A stretch of DNA of 50,556 bases from Chitinophagaceae bacterium (GCA_947380605.1 CANCRO010000007.1:1-50556); one strand, 5' to 3'. Positions 1-8,888 are shown, counted from the first letter of the stretch. Numbers and translations are program-made. The notes: generated from the letters alone by a model not told the origin.

Positions 1-7
1 TTCGTTG

Positions 8-178
8 CTGTAGGGGGAGGGATCGAACCTCCACGGAGCAGTTAGTTGTAGCACAAAGTGAGTGGTCTACCCTGGTCGGACCAGTATTGCTACCGGTTCG
101 GCTCTATGCTATATTTATCCTGTGATCTCCACCCCCGAGACAAGGGGGCATGTCTGCCAAAAATTTCATCACCCCACA
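8..178 (-). tRNA. tRNA-like gene with a ~99-nt variable region
   Basis: Read on the minus strand, all four tRNA arms can be drawn. The acceptor TGTGGGG (178-172) pairs with CCCTACA (15-9) with one G-U pair. The D arm has ATG/CAT with GG in the loop, as in class II tRNAs. The anticodon arm is CCCCC-TTGTCTC-GGGGG, which would place GTC at 34-36. The T arm is GGAGG-TTCGATC-CCTCC (32-16), and the discriminator would be G8. CCA is not encoded. Between the anticodon and T arms lie about 99 nt instead of 4-20. They contain nested pairings GGAG/CTCC, GTAGCA/TGCTAC and CTGGT/ACCAG. U at position 37 and the Asp-type anticodon on a Leu/Ser-type body are odd. It could be a functional unusual tRNA, a tRNA with an inserted element, or a tRNA-derived RNA. 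The identity of the amino acid is not claimed. Confidence 0.6.
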
Positions 179-211
179 GTATAGAATCAATGATTCTGAG
201 CGTTGATGATG

Positions 212-242
212 CAAATCTACATAAAAAGCCTTTATGTTGAAA
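212..242 (-). promoter_or_regulatory. Promoter of the tRNA-like gene
   Basis: On the minus strand TTTC (242-239) is followed after 19 nt by TAGATTTG (219-212). This is one mismatch from the Bacteroidota consensus TTTG-N19/20-TAnnTTTG. The predicted start lies about 30 nt before the tRNA-like 5' end, leaving a short leader with a small hairpin (AGAATC/GATTCT, loop ATT). Confidence 0.5.
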
Positions 243-327
243 ATAATTTATGAAATATTTCTTAAATATAGATATTTATCAAATAAATATGTCTATATTT
301 GAAATAATATTAAAATTGCTTGACTAT

Positions 328-801
328 ATGGCTTCAAAATTGAATCTTGATAAACTGGACCTCCAGATTATCCATGAAATGATGGAAACTGCTGAAATCT
401 CCTATGCAGAGCTAGGCAAAAAATTATTTGTAAGCGGCGGTACTATTCATGTTCGTATCAAAAAACTACAGGAATTAAACATCGTAAAAGGGACCCGATT
501 AAATGTGGACCTTCGACAATTAGGGTACGATATTACGGCTTTTGTCGGTATTTATCTCGAAAAAAGTTCTTTGTATGATTCGGTGGCCAAGGAACTAATG
601 GCTATACCTGAAATTGTACGATTGAATTATATCACGGGTAACTATAGCATGTTTATAGAAATTGTTTGTAAAGACATCGCTGAATTACGCTTTGTGCTTC
701 ATGATGAACTTCAGAAAATTAAAGGAATTGATAGAACGGAAACTTTTATCTCTTTAGAAGAAGGATTTTCTAGAAATGTACAAGTAGCGCCTGCACAATA
801 A
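328..801 (+). CDS. Lrp/AsnC family transcriptional regulator
   Basis: A 157-residue DNA-binding regulator. The N-terminal winged helix-turn-helix (about residues 6-55) contains a typical LDKLDLQIIHEMM start and a recognition helix around residues 36-50. The C-terminal half (about 68-150) is the RAM/AsnC ligand-binding and oligomerisation domain, with the ITGNYSMFIEI strand typical of the family. The frame is open back to 250, but family length and the usual N terminus favour the ATG at 328. The extra upstream residues (MKYFLNIDIYQ...) have no counterpart in the family. Lrp proteins bind amino acids and act as octamers or dimers on amino-acid or general metabolic genes. The target cannot be read here. 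The downstream ABC permease gene is convergent, so it is not an obvious target. Confidence 0.88.
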   Translation: MASKLNLDKLDLQIIHEMMETAEISYAELGKKLFVSGGTIHVRIKKLQELNIVKGTRLNVDLRQLGYDITAFVGIYLEKSSLYDSVAKELMAIPEIVRLNYITGNYSMFIEIVCKDIAELRFVLHDELQKIKGIDRTETFISLEEGFSRNVQVAPAQ

Positions 802-844
802 ATATGGATTGAAAAATTGATTTGCGAATGCAGCTTAATTTTTT

Positions 845-1954
845 TTAGTGGGCATCTCTAACGTCAACAGCATCCCTCAATCCATTACCTAGCAAATTAA
901 ATGCAAGCACTAGCAGCATGATGGCTATCCCTGGAATAATGGCCAACATCGGTTGATGCGTAATAATAAAATTATAATTTTCTTTGATCATTAATCCCCA
1001 ACTTGGTTGTGGTGGCTGTACCCCAATTCCTAAAAAACTTAAGCCCGCTTCAATCATAATTGCTGTTGCAAAGTTGCTGGCTCCAATGACTAATACTGGT
1101 CCTATACTATTGGGAAGTATGTGGCGAACAATGATTCTGCTATCTGTAAAACCTAGTGCCTTGGCCGCTTGTACATATTCTAATTCTTTTAATGCAATCA
1201 CTTGACCTCGAATTAAACGAGCTACATTTACCCACATCGTTAAACCAACGGCAAAAAATATTTGCCAAAAACCTTTCCCTATTGCCATCGTTATTGCAAA
1301 TACTAGCAACAAGGTTGGAATGCTCCAAGTAACATTGATTAACCAAAGAATAACTGCGTCTATTCGTCCACGATAGTATCCAGCCATTGATCCCAAAAAA
1401 ATACCTAGCGTGAGTGAAATGAATACTGCAATGAGTCCAACCCCTAAACTTACCCGCGTACCAATGATTAGTCGGCTTGCAATATCTCTTCCAAATTTAT
1501 CCGTTCCTAACCAATAAGTTTTCGTCACTAGGTATTTGGAAACTAATAAATTGGGTTGATGTTGGGTAAGCTGGTTAATAGAATAATACTGAACGATTGA
1601 AGTGTCTTCGTCTATAAATTTATTGACACGAAGGGTATCTTTTTCAATAGAATAATTACTGATAGGTATATAACGAAAGGTAGAGGCTTTGCCATTGAGC
1701 AATTGATTTAACCAGCTGCTACTGTTCAATTTTTTATCCTCTATTTTTAAAAACAGTTGTTGATAGCCTGGACTTTTAGCCTGTATCTCTACTGTTTGCA
1801 AATCTGCATTGGGTGTACCATCGGGAGCCAAAAAGTATCCAAATAAAGCAACGAAACTTGCCACTGCAATAATGCCCAAACCAATTAGGGCGCCTGTGTT
1901 TTTTTTTAGGCGTTTCCAAGTCTGGTTAGAAAAAGAAAAGGATTGGTCGGACAT
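845..1954 (-). CDS. ABC transporter permease, DppC/OppC type
   Basis: Inner-membrane permease of the peptide/nickel uptake family, 369 residues. There is an N-terminal TM helix (about 24-43), then a periplasmic insertion of roughly 100 residues, then five more TM helices. The coupling loop that contacts the ATPase is visible as EYVQAAKALGFTDSRIIVRH, the EAA-type motif with its conserved glycine. The signature YWLGTDKFGRDIASRLI precedes the permease domain, as in DppC/OppC. The start lies 20 bp after the stop of the glycosyltransferase gene, so the two genes are probably co-transcribed. No partner permease, ATPase or binding protein is encoded in this window, so the rest of the transporter must be elsewhere. 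The substrate is unknown, although oligopeptides are usual for this family. Confidence 0.88.
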   Translation of the reverse strand: MSDQSFSFSNQTWKRLKKNTGALIGLGIIAVASFVALFGYFLAPDGTPNADLQTVEIQAKSPGYQQLFLKIEDKKLNSSSWLNQLLNGKASTFRYIPISNYSIEKDTLRVNKFIDEDTSIVQYYSINQLTQHQPNLLVSKYLVTKTYWLGTDKFGRDIASRLIIGTRVSLGVGLIAVFISLTLGIFLGSMAGYYRGRIDAVILWLINVTWSIPTLLLVFAITMAIGKGFWQIFFAVGLTMWVNVARLIRGQVIALKELEYVQAAKALGFTDSRIIVRHILPNSIGPVLVIGASNFATAIMIEAGLSFLGIGVQPPQPSWGLMIKENYNFIITHQPMLAIIPGIAIMLLVLAFNLLGNGLRDAVDVRDAH

Positions 1955-1974
1955 TTTTTATTGTATCGATAATA

Positions 1975-3147
1975 TTATTTAACAGACCTTTCTTTCCAGG
2001 TATATTTTCCAAATTTGCCGAGCCATCCCGCAATCACTGTGTACACTATATGAAAAGGTTGAGCCATTGGAAACCACCAAAGTAATTTAGTTTGATTGAA
2101 AAACTTTGCCACTGGATAAAGAAAAAATAGTTCGAAAATAGTTTTAGTTAAGAGTAAGCAGGCATAAAGATTAAATATCGGTACCTGAGTATTGAATAGG
2201 GTTACCGAGCAATTGCATAGTATCGCTATGATGGGTAATATCATCATCAGTACATTTAAAAAATACACTATGATTAGTACTACAAAAATTCTTTTGTCAT
2301 CAAATTGATCTGCCTTACTCGCCCAACGAATTCTTTGGTTAAAAAATTGTTGTATCGTACTTACCGGATTAGTTTTTACAATTACCTCCTGGCTTTTTAA
2401 ATATTCAATATTGTTCGGAAATCGATTATAAATTTTATGCATTAATAACATATCATCTCCACTGGCTATATTATCAATACCCTTAAATCCATTGACCGCC
2501 GTAAAGGCTGCTTTGGTATAGGCAAGATTAGCGCCATTGCACATGCTATGAAATTTCTTGTGAACAGATGCACCCGTAATTCCTTGTAAGGTCATAAAAT
2601 CAAGGGATTGAAAAACTTCAATCATTTTTTTTCCATAACTAATGAATACAGGCATTACTATAAAGGCAGGTCTTTTACTTTCATAAAAAGAAGCAATAGT
2701 AGTAAGCCAATTTTTAGGAAAAATGCAGTCTGCATCTGAAGTAACTATCAATTCCCCATTGGATTGCTGAATCGAAATTTCAATTGCCTTCTTTTTGTAA
2801 GAATTAATTTCATTGGCTGATAAATAGTCTTTTAATGAAATCAGTTTTACATTATGTGCCGCAAAACTTTGAATGATTGCCGCAGTGTTATCGGTAGAAT
2901 GATCATCAACTACCAATACTTCAAACAAATGTTTCGGGTAGCTTTGTTCAATAATTGACTGTAGACAGTGGCCTATATTTTCTTCTTCGTTTCGAGCCGG
3001 TATAATGATGGAAATTTGCGTGTTTAATTTTGATTGTACATCCGCTGTAAAGTCGGGTATACTTCCCCAGCTTTTTCTATAATAAACCAGTAATGCCGAG
3101 TAGCTCAATAGCAGTAAAAAAGAAATAATCAATATAATTTGTATCAT
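1975..3147 (-). CDS. Membrane-associated family 2 glycosyltransferase
   Basis: A 390-residue GT-A fold glycosyltransferase. An N-terminal TM anchor (2-22) is followed by the GT2 domain. It shows the IIIPARNEEENIG nucleotide-binding start (about 46-58), VVDDHS (about 79-84), the metal-binding DAD (138-140), the GDD acid-base region (about 230-232) and QRIRW (271-275), the acceptor-site motif of processive GT2 enzymes. Two or three further TM helices follow at about 287-310 and 325-347. It probably transfers a sugar from a nucleotide donor to a lipid or cell-surface acceptor at the inner membrane. The acceptor cannot be inferred. It is the first gene of a likely two-gene operon with the ABC permease and is divergent from the MarR gene, with about 160 bp between start codons. 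Confidence 0.88.
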   Translation of the reverse strand: MIQIILIISFLLLLSYSALLVYYRKSWGSIPDFTADVQSKLNTQISIIIPARNEEENIGHCLQSIIEQSYPKHLFEVLVVDDHSTDNTAAIIQSFAAHNVKLISLKDYLSANEINSYKKKAIEISIQQSNGELIVTSDADCIFPKNWLTTIASFYESKRPAFIVMPVFISYGKKMIEVFQSLDFMTLQGITGASVHKKFHSMCNGANLAYTKAAFTAVNGFKGIDNIASGDDMLLMHKIYNRFPNNIEYLKSQEVIVKTNPVSTIQQFFNQRIRWASKADQFDDKRIFVVLIIVYFLNVLMMILPIIAILCNCSVTLFNTQVPIFNLYACLLLTKTIFELFFLYPVAKFFNQTKLLWWFPMAQPFHIVYTVIAGWLGKFGKYTWKERSVK

Positions 3148-3258
3148 AAAATGCTACTGTAGGGTAGGGCAATGCTGTTTCAAAAAGACAATAATAACAT
3201 TAAAAAATAACTATGCCAACCGTGATCTAAAGTTGGTGTAAACTAGTGGTAAAAATAG

Positions 3259-3313
3259 TTGGAAAATTTCCAAATGAATCATTACCTTTATATAGTTGTT
3301 TAAACAACTATAT
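3259..3313 (+). promoter_or_regulatory. Two palindromes over the marR start: likely autoregulatory operator
   Basis: A perfect 24-bp inverted repeat spans 3290-3313 (core AGTTGTTTAAACAACT) and runs into the ATG of the MarR-type gene. A second dyad, TTGGAAA-A-TTTCCAA, lies at 3259-3273. MarR family dimers bind such AT-rich palindromes and commonly repress their own gene. Here the larger one would block both transcription and translation start. Confidence 0.6.
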
Positions 3314-3767
3314 GCCTAAGAACCAATTTAAACGCGGGGAGTTATACAGTTTCATCACTGGAAAAGCGAGTACGGCTATCTCTCGTCGGCTGCAGAAAAA
3401 TTTCAAGCAAGCTGGAGTAGATATTACCATTGAGCAGTGGAGCGTGTTGTATCATTTATGGAAACAAGATGGTTTAAGTCAGCAGCAATTGTGTGATGCT
3501 ACTTTTAGGGATAAACCAAGTATTACTCGTTTGGTAGATAATTTAGAAAAGTTGCAATTGGTAACGAGGGTAGCCAATAAAGAGGATAGAAGAATCAATC
3601 GTATTTTTCTTACTCAGCAAGCCAATCAATTACAAGATAAAGCAATGGATTTGGCCAATCAAACTTTGAATGAAGCGTTGGAAGGCGTTACGAATGGACA
3701 AATAGAAATAGCGAAAGAAGTACTTCAGAAAGTATATGATAATTTGGCAAACTCCGGTACACTATAA
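3312..3767 (+). CDS. MarR family transcriptional regulator
   Basis: A winged-helix regulator of about 151 residues. The pattern is complete: N-terminal dimerisation helix, EQWSVLYHLWKQDGLSQQQL (helices leading to the HTH), DKPSITRLVDNLEKLQLV (recognition helix) and the wing VANKEDRRINRIFLT with its conserved DxR. The frame is open from a GTG at 3246, but family length and the palindrome overlapping the ATG at 3312 favour the shorter form beginning MPKNQFKRGEL. These proteins usually sense phenolics, lipids or oxidants and repress an adjacent gene. The acyl-CoA dehydrogenase gene 147 bp downstream on the same strand is a natural but unproven target. Confidence 0.88.
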   Translation: MPKNQFKRGELYSFITGKASTAISRRLQKNFKQAGVDITIEQWSVLYHLWKQDGLSQQQLCDATFRDKPSITRLVDNLEKLQLVTRVANKEDRRINRIFLTQQANQLQDKAMDLANQTLNEALEGVTNGQIEIAKEVLQKVYDNLANSGTL

Positions 3768-3914
3768 ATTTATTTTATAGAGAATTACAGCTTTTGAAAT
3801 TGGATCAATGTTTAAATTATTATAAAATAATTACGAAAAAATATTTTTAGATAATCTGTAAAAAAAATCTCCCATCATACAAATTTTTGAAATGTTTGAG
3901 GAGGAAATTAATAT

Positions 3915-5708
3915 ATGAATACATCTACTCCAACTTCTTCATCCATTAAAGGGGGTGAATGGTTAATCAAAGAAAGTAATGCTATAGAAAGTTTTTCACC
4001 AGAAGATTTTAATGAAGAACAGTTGATGGTGAAAGAAATGTGTTTGCAGTTTCTGGCAACAGAAGTGCTTCCGATAGCCAATAGAATTGACCAGCTAGAA
4101 TCAGGATTGATGCCCTCCTTAGTTTTAAAAGCAGGAGAGCAGGGGCTATTAGGGGCTTCTGTGCCTGAGGCCTTAGGTGGTTTAGGAAAAGATTTTATTA
4201 CTTCTACTATTGTAAATGAAGGACTCGGTGGAGGCTTTTCATTTAGCGTGGCTATCTCAGCGCATACAGGAATTGGAACATTACCCATTTTATATTTTGG
4301 TACGGATGAGCAAAAGCAAAAATATATACCCAAACTTGCGAGTGGAGAATGGAAGGGTGCATACGGATTAACCGAACCTAATAGTGGTAGTGATGCATTG
4401 GGAGCAAAAACTTCTGCTGTTCTTTCTGCTGATGGTAAACATTATATTTTAAATGGTCAAAAATGTTGGATAACCAACGGAGGTTTTGCAGATGTATATA
4501 CTGTGTTTGCTAAAATAGATGGCGATAAATTTTCAGCATTTATTATCGAGCGCGGTTTCGAAGGATTTACTCAAGGTCCCGAAGAGCACAAGATGGGCAT
4601 CAAGGGGTCTTCAACTGTTCAATTGTATTTCCAAGATTGTAAGGTGCCCGTTGAAAATTTATTAGGCGAGATAGGGAAGGGGCATATTATTGCCTTCAAC
4701 ATTTTAAATATTGGCAGATTAAAACTTTGTGCTGCTGCATTAGGTGGCTCTAAGATGGCATTAAATACTACTATCGAATATGCTAAAACAAGGGAGCAAT
4801 TTAAAACAGCCATCGCTAATTTCGGTGCTATCAAATATAAATTAGCTGAAGCAGGGATAAGAATTTTTGCAGGTGAAAGCGCTTTGTATCGCACTAGCAA
4901 ATGGGTAGATGATAAAGAGACTGACCTTGCTAATGCAGGTAAACCATTTAATGAAGCTTTACTAGGTGCTGCAGAAGAATATGCAGTAGAATGTGCAATT
5001 TTAAAAGTGCATGGTAGCGAAGTATTAGATTTTGTAGTAGATGAAGGCGTACAAGTTTTTGGAGGTAATGGTTTTAGTGATGAGTATAATATAAGTAGAG
5101 CTTATCGCGATAGCAGAATAAATCGAATCTATGAAGGCACTAACGAGATCAATCGTTTGCTAACAGTAGATATGATTTTGAAAAGGGCAATGAAAGGAAA
5201 GCTTGACTTGATGGGGCCTGCCATGGCGGTTTCTAAAGAATTAATGAGTATACCTGATTTTGGAAATGAAGATGATGGCCCTTTTGCTACTGAAAGAAAG
5301 TCAATCGTAAATATGAAGAAAAGTATTTTGATGGTGGCAGGTGCTGCTGTTCAAAAATTGATGATGAAAATTTCAGATGAACAAGAAATATTAATGAATA
5401 TAGCAGACATGGCTATTGAAACTTTTGTTGCTGAAAGTACGCTTTTACGTATTATCAAAATGGTTGAAAAACAAGGTGAATCGGCCAGCAGGATTCAAAT
5501 AGATATCATGAATTGTTGTTTGAATGAGGCGATTGATAAAGTAAATAAAGCAGGAAAAGAAGCAATCAATAGTTTTGCTGAAGGAGATGAGCTTAGAATG
5601 ATGTTACTTGGACTGAAGCGTTTTACAAAGTCAACTCCCTTCAACTGCAAAGATGCACGTAGAAGAATTGCTGATCATTTAATTGCAGCCAATAAATATC
5701 CTTGGTAA
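3915..5708 (+). CDS. Acyl-CoA dehydrogenase family protein, long form
   Basis: A flavoenzyme that introduces a 2,3 double bond into acyl-CoA, the first step of beta-oxidation, passing electrons to ETF. At 597 residues it is longer than the 380-residue core enzymes and resembles the VLCAD/ACAD9 layout. It has an N-terminal helical domain (about 35-140), a middle beta domain with YGLTEPNSGSDA (about 150-161) and WITNGG (about 185-190), and a C-terminal helical domain. The catalytic base lies in RIYEGTNEINR (Glu407). An extra helical tail runs from about 440 to 597. A strong purine-rich GAGGAGGAAA lies 7-16 nt before the ATG, unusual in this window where ribosome binding sites are rarely visible. 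The chain length of the substrate is not readable. Possible control by the MarR protein just upstream is inference. Confidence 0.93.
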   Translation: MNTSTPTSSSIKGGEWLIKESNAIESFSPEDFNEEQLMVKEMCLQFLATEVLPIANRIDQLESGLMPSLVLKAGEQGLLGASVPEALGGLGKDFITSTIVNEGLGGGFSFSVAISAHTGIGTLPILYFGTDEQKQKYIPKLASGEWKGAYGLTEPNSGSDALGAKTSAVLSADGKHYILNGQKCWITNGGFADVYTVFAKIDGDKFSAFIIERGFEGFTQGPEEHKMGIKGSSTVQLYFQDCKVPVENLLGEIGKGHIIAFNILNIGRLKLCAAALGGSKMALNTTIEYAKTREQFKTAIANFGAIKYKLAEAGIRIFAGESALYRTSKWVDDKETDLANAGKPFNEALLGAAEEYAVECAILKVHGSEVLDFVVDEGVQVFGGNGFSDEYNISRAYRDSRINRIYEGTNEINRLLTVDMILKRAMKGKLDLMGPAMAVSKELMSIPDFGNEDDGPFATERKSIVNMKKSILMVAGAAVQKLMMKISDEQEILMNIADMAIETFVAESTLLRIIKMVEKQGESASRIQIDIMNCCLNEAIDKVNKAGKEAINSFAEGDELRMMLLGLKRFTKSTPFNCKDARRRIADHLIAANKYPW

Positions 5709-5776
5709 AAATTAAATTCATATCCATTATTCCGGTGAGTCACTGACGATTCGCAGAAATAAATTATCTTACAAAA

Positions 5777-7513
5777 ATGAAATTTATTTATACCATTATT
5801 TTAATGGCTTGCTGTGGATCGATCTTTTCTCAGTCCGAAGTAAAACCCTTTATTCGTCTTACTAATCCCTACAGGTCTACGCTTAACATTAGTTCTTCTA
5901 GACAATTTATCATTGGCTCTACCTGCAAAAACTGTGTGTTAACGATCAATGATAAAACGATTAGGGTATATCCAACCGGTGCATTTGCTTATGAGTTAAA
6001 TCTCCAGCCTGGTCAAACAGCTATTAATATTTTAGCAACTGCAGGGAGTAAATCCGCAACTAAAAAAATAATTTACAATTATTCGATACCCAAATTACCT
6101 GAACCGGTTTCAACACTTGCAATAGAAAGTATCAAAACTTTTCCAGAAGGCAATTTAATTTTAAAGCCTGGCGATAATATCCAGTTTCGTGTAAAAGCGC
6201 TTAGTAATTGTGTGGTTAAAGTAATGGACAATACTCCTTTGTATGAATTGCCCTTGTCAAACACCAATAGTATGCCGGGAATATATCAGGGAAATTATGA
6301 GGTGAAAGCTTTGGATAGTTTTTCCTTAATGAACATACCGGTAACCATCACCGATAGTAGTGGTGAAAGTATTACCAAACTAACAGCGGCTAATTTTTCC
6401 ATTCTTTCTTCTGTATCACCCGATATGGTAATTACCAAAGGTAGATTAGCACATTTAGAATATGGATTGGGAGAAGATAGATTGGGGGGAGCAAAAATTG
6501 GCTATATCGATAGCAATATTGTTTTAAAAATTATAGGCAAAGTGGGTACTCATTATAAGGTTGCTTTAACTAAAACACGAACGGCTTATATCCCTGATGA
6601 ATTAGTAGAATGGTTGCCCAAAGGAACTTTCCCGCCATCATCGCTTACCGATAAATGGATGGTTTATGCAGATGATAGGTATGATTATGTAAAACTAGGC
6701 TTGTTTCAACGCCTGCCTTATCAATCCTTTCAATTAGTGAATCCATCCCTGATAGTAGTAGATGTTTTTGGTGCTACTAATAATACCAATTGGATTACCC
6801 AGCTGGAGACAGTAAAAGAAATTAAAAATGTTTATTACGAACAAAAGGAGGACGATCTATTTCGCATTACTATTGAATTAAAACATGCACAGCATTGGGG
6901 ACATCAAATTTATTATGTAGGAAATTCTTTGATGATAAAAGTAAAACACCAGCCTGAAAATTTATCCTTGAGTAATCTTAGGATTGCGGTTGATGCGGGG
7001 CATGGTGGAACCAATATGGGTGCAGTAGGACCAACAGGGATTTCCGAAAAAGAATTGACCTTAGCAGTATCTTTAAAATTACAAAAGGCACTTGAAGCAG
7101 AAGGTGCTCGTGTAATCATGACAAGGAAGAAAGAACAATTTTTTGACAATAAAGAACGTATCCTTTTTTATAGAGATACTGTGCCCGACCTTTTAATCAG
7201 TTTTCATTTAAACTCATCCGAAGACCCTATTCGTGTTGGAGGAACGAGTACCTATTACCGTTATATTGGTTTTAGAAATTTAAGTGAATCTATTTATAAA
7301 CGAATGCTCGAATTAGGCTTAAAGGAATATGGGAATACAGGTTCTTTTAATTTTATGCTGAATAGTCCAATCGAATATCCGAATGCTTTAGTGGAAGGTT
7401 TATTTTTGAGCAACCCCGAAGAAGAAATGAAAATACTCGATCCATTATTTCAACAGCAGGCGGTTGATAAAATAGTGGCTGGTATTAAGGATTTTTTGAA
7501 TAATTGTAAATAG
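5777..7513 (+). CDS. N-acetylmuramoyl-L-alanine amidase (Amidase_3)
   Basis: A secreted zinc amidase that cleaves the amide bond between MurNAc and the stem peptide, acting in the periplasm on peptidoglycan. A signal peptide occupies residues 1-18 and ends near SIFSQS. About 380 residues of beta-rich sequence follow, which I do not assign to a named domain beyond a possible SH3-like or AMIN-like fold. The Amidase_3 domain starts near 400. The zinc ligands are His in DAGHGG (about 408), Glu in SEKEL and His in SFHLNSS (about 475). The catalytic Glu is in LVEGLF (about 539). The gene is 68 bp downstream of the acyl-CoA dehydrogenase, with no visible terminator between. It is a likely cell-division or wall-remodelling enzyme. 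Confidence 0.92.
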   Translation: MKFIYTIILMACCGSIFSQSEVKPFIRLTNPYRSTLNISSSRQFIIGSTCKNCVLTINDKTIRVYPTGAFAYELNLQPGQTAINILATAGSKSATKKIIYNYSIPKLPEPVSTLAIESIKTFPEGNLILKPGDNIQFRVKALSNCVVKVMDNTPLYELPLSNTNSMPGIYQGNYEVKALDSFSLMNIPVTITDSSGESITKLTAANFSILSSVSPDMVITKGRLAHLEYGLGEDRLGGAKIGYIDSNIVLKIIGKVGTHYKVALTKTRTAYIPDELVEWLPKGTFPPSSLTDKWMVYADDRYDYVKLGLFQRLPYQSFQLVNPSLIVVDVFGATNNTNWITQLETVKEIKNVYYEQKEDDLFRITIELKHAQHWGHQIYYVGNSLMIKVKHQPENLSLSNLRIAVDAGHGGTNMGAVGPTGISEKELTLAVSLKLQKALEAEGARVIMTRKKEQFFDNKERILFYRDTVPDLLISFHLNSSEDPIRVGGTSTYYRYIGFRNLSESIYKRMLELGLKEYGNTGSFNFMLNSPIEYPNALVEGLFLSNPEEEMKILDPLFQQQAVDKIVAGIKDFLNNCK

Positions 7514-7699
7514 TCTTCTCCTATCTTATGTGTTTATAATCTATAGAGTTCGATTCTTTCTACGAGAGTATATAGTTAAAAAGTATCCATTTTATTGTAA
7601 AAAAGGTATTCTATACCTAAACTGTGTGAATTATAATAGGTAATTGTAGGCTAGAGGCCTTATTTTTACAATAACTTTTTAGCTAGTCAATCGGATATT

Positions 7700-7707
7700 T
7701 ATTTTTG
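7700..7707 (+). promoter_or_regulatory. Putative -7 element before the oxidoreductase beta gene
   Basis: TATTTTTG matches the TAnnTTTG -7 consensus and lies 28 bp before the ATG at 7736. No clear TTTG is found 19-21 bp upstream, so this is only half a promoter match. It would give the gene its own transcription start, separate from the amidase gene. Confidence 0.35.
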
Positions 7708-7735
7708 TTAACTTTACTTTTTAAAAATAAGTCAT

Positions 7736-8779
7736 ATGAGTGAAACAGCAACCGCTATTCCAGCACAGGCATTAACTTCTAAAGATTTTGTAACTGACCA
7801 AGAGGTACGTTGGTGCCCTGGTTGCGGTGATTATTCAATTTTGGCGCAGGTTCAAAAGGTGATGCCTACATTGGGTATTCCAAAAGAAAATATTGTAATT
7901 GTTTCTGGAATTGGTTGTAGTAGCCGTTTCCCCTATTATATGAATACTTATGGTATGCACAGTATTCATGGAAGAGCAACTGCAGTGGCAAGTGGTTTAA
8001 AAGCTGCTCGTCCTGAGTTGAGTATTTGGATTGTAACGGGAGATGGAGATGGTTTAAGTATTGGTGGTAACCATACCATTCATTTATTGCGTAGAAATTT
8101 TGATGTAAATGTTTTATTGTTTAATAACCAGATTTATGGATTAACGAAAGGACAATATTCACCTACCTCTGAAGAAAATAAAATTACTAAGTCGACTCCT
8201 TTTGGAAGTATAGATCATCCATTTAATCCATTGGCATTGGCGATGGGTGCAGATGCAAGTTTTATAGCAAGAACAATGGATAGGGATCCAAAACATTTGC
8301 AAGCGATGTTGTTGCGTGCTCAGGCTCATAAAGGGGCGTCCTTCTTGGAGATATATCAAAACTGTAACATCTTTAACGATGGAGCTTTTGAGGTGTTTAC
8401 TGAAAAAGGGTCTAAGCCAGAAGAAGTGTTATTTTTAGAGCAAGGCAAGCCATTGATATTTGGAGCCACTCAAAATAAAGGAATTAAATTAGACGGATTT
8501 AAACCAGTGATCGTTGAGTTGGGAGAAGGGGGCGCTAGTGCAGATGATCTTTGGATTCATGATGATAAAGATTTTTACAAAGCACAAATATTGGTTCGCA
8601 TGTTTGATGATCCAAAATTAGCAGGACATTTACCAAGACCTTTTGGCGTGTTTTATGAAACTGACCGTGCTTGTTATGAAGATGGTATGGCTATGCAAAT
8701 AGACGATATCATTGCTAAAAAAGGAAAGGGTGATTTGGATAAATTACTCAGAGGTAATGAGACTTGGACAATCAGTTAG
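7736..8779 (+). CDS. korB: 2-oxoacid:ferredoxin oxidoreductase, beta subunit
   Basis: The thiamine-diphosphate-binding subunit of a 2-oxoglutarate (or related 2-oxoacid) ferredoxin oxidoreductase, which decarboxylates the acid to acyl-CoA and reduces ferredoxin. Visible motifs are WCPGCGDYSI near residue 27 (conserved cysteines), the ThDP motif GDGDGLSIGGNH (about 102) running to LLFNNQIYGLTKGQYSPTS, and the family C terminus with RMFDDPKL and PRPFGVFYE. Length (347) is normal for the KorB type of Bacteroidota. The partner alpha/gamma subunit, normally encoded immediately next to beta, is absent on both sides: the amidase is upstream and a T9SS protein downstream. The exact substrate is assigned by resemblance only. 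Confidence 0.9.
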   Translation: MSETATAIPAQALTSKDFVTDQEVRWCPGCGDYSILAQVQKVMPTLGIPKENIVIVSGIGCSSRFPYYMNTYGMHSIHGRATAVASGLKAARPELSIWIVTGDGDGLSIGGNHTIHLLRRNFDVNVLLFNNQIYGLTKGQYSPTSEENKITKSTPFGSIDHPFNPLALAMGADASFIARTMDRDPKHLQAMLLRAQAHKGASFLEIYQNCNIFNDGAFEVFTEKGSKPEEVLFLEQGKPLIFGATQNKGIKLDGFKPVIVELGEGGASADDLWIHDDKDFYKAQILVRMFDDPKLAGHLPRPFGVFYETDRACYEDGMAMQIDDIIAKKGKGDLDKLLRGNETWTIS

Positions 8780-8853
8780 TCTTTGAAATGAAAGTTAATT
8801 GAATCAAATCAACTATAAATTTTAAAGCTACTCTTATACAAAGTGAAATTGTA

Positions 8854-8888
8854 AAATAGTTGGGGTTTAGACCTCAACTATTTTTTTT
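8854..8888 (+). terminator. Intrinsic terminator of the oxidoreductase beta gene
   Basis: A 13-bp stem (8854-8866 with 8871-8883, one G-U pair, TTAG loop) runs into a T8 tract, 75 bp after the stop codon. Confidence 0.85.

Noticed and set aside
58-240. Open frame of 60 codons on the plus strand
   Set aside because: It overlaps the tRNA-like gene, has no family features, and its codons are set by the RNA structure on the other strand.
3246-3311. GTG start extending the MarR-type protein by 22 residues
   Set aside because: The added residues would translate through both palindromes and have no counterpart in the family; the ATG at 3312 fits the usual length.
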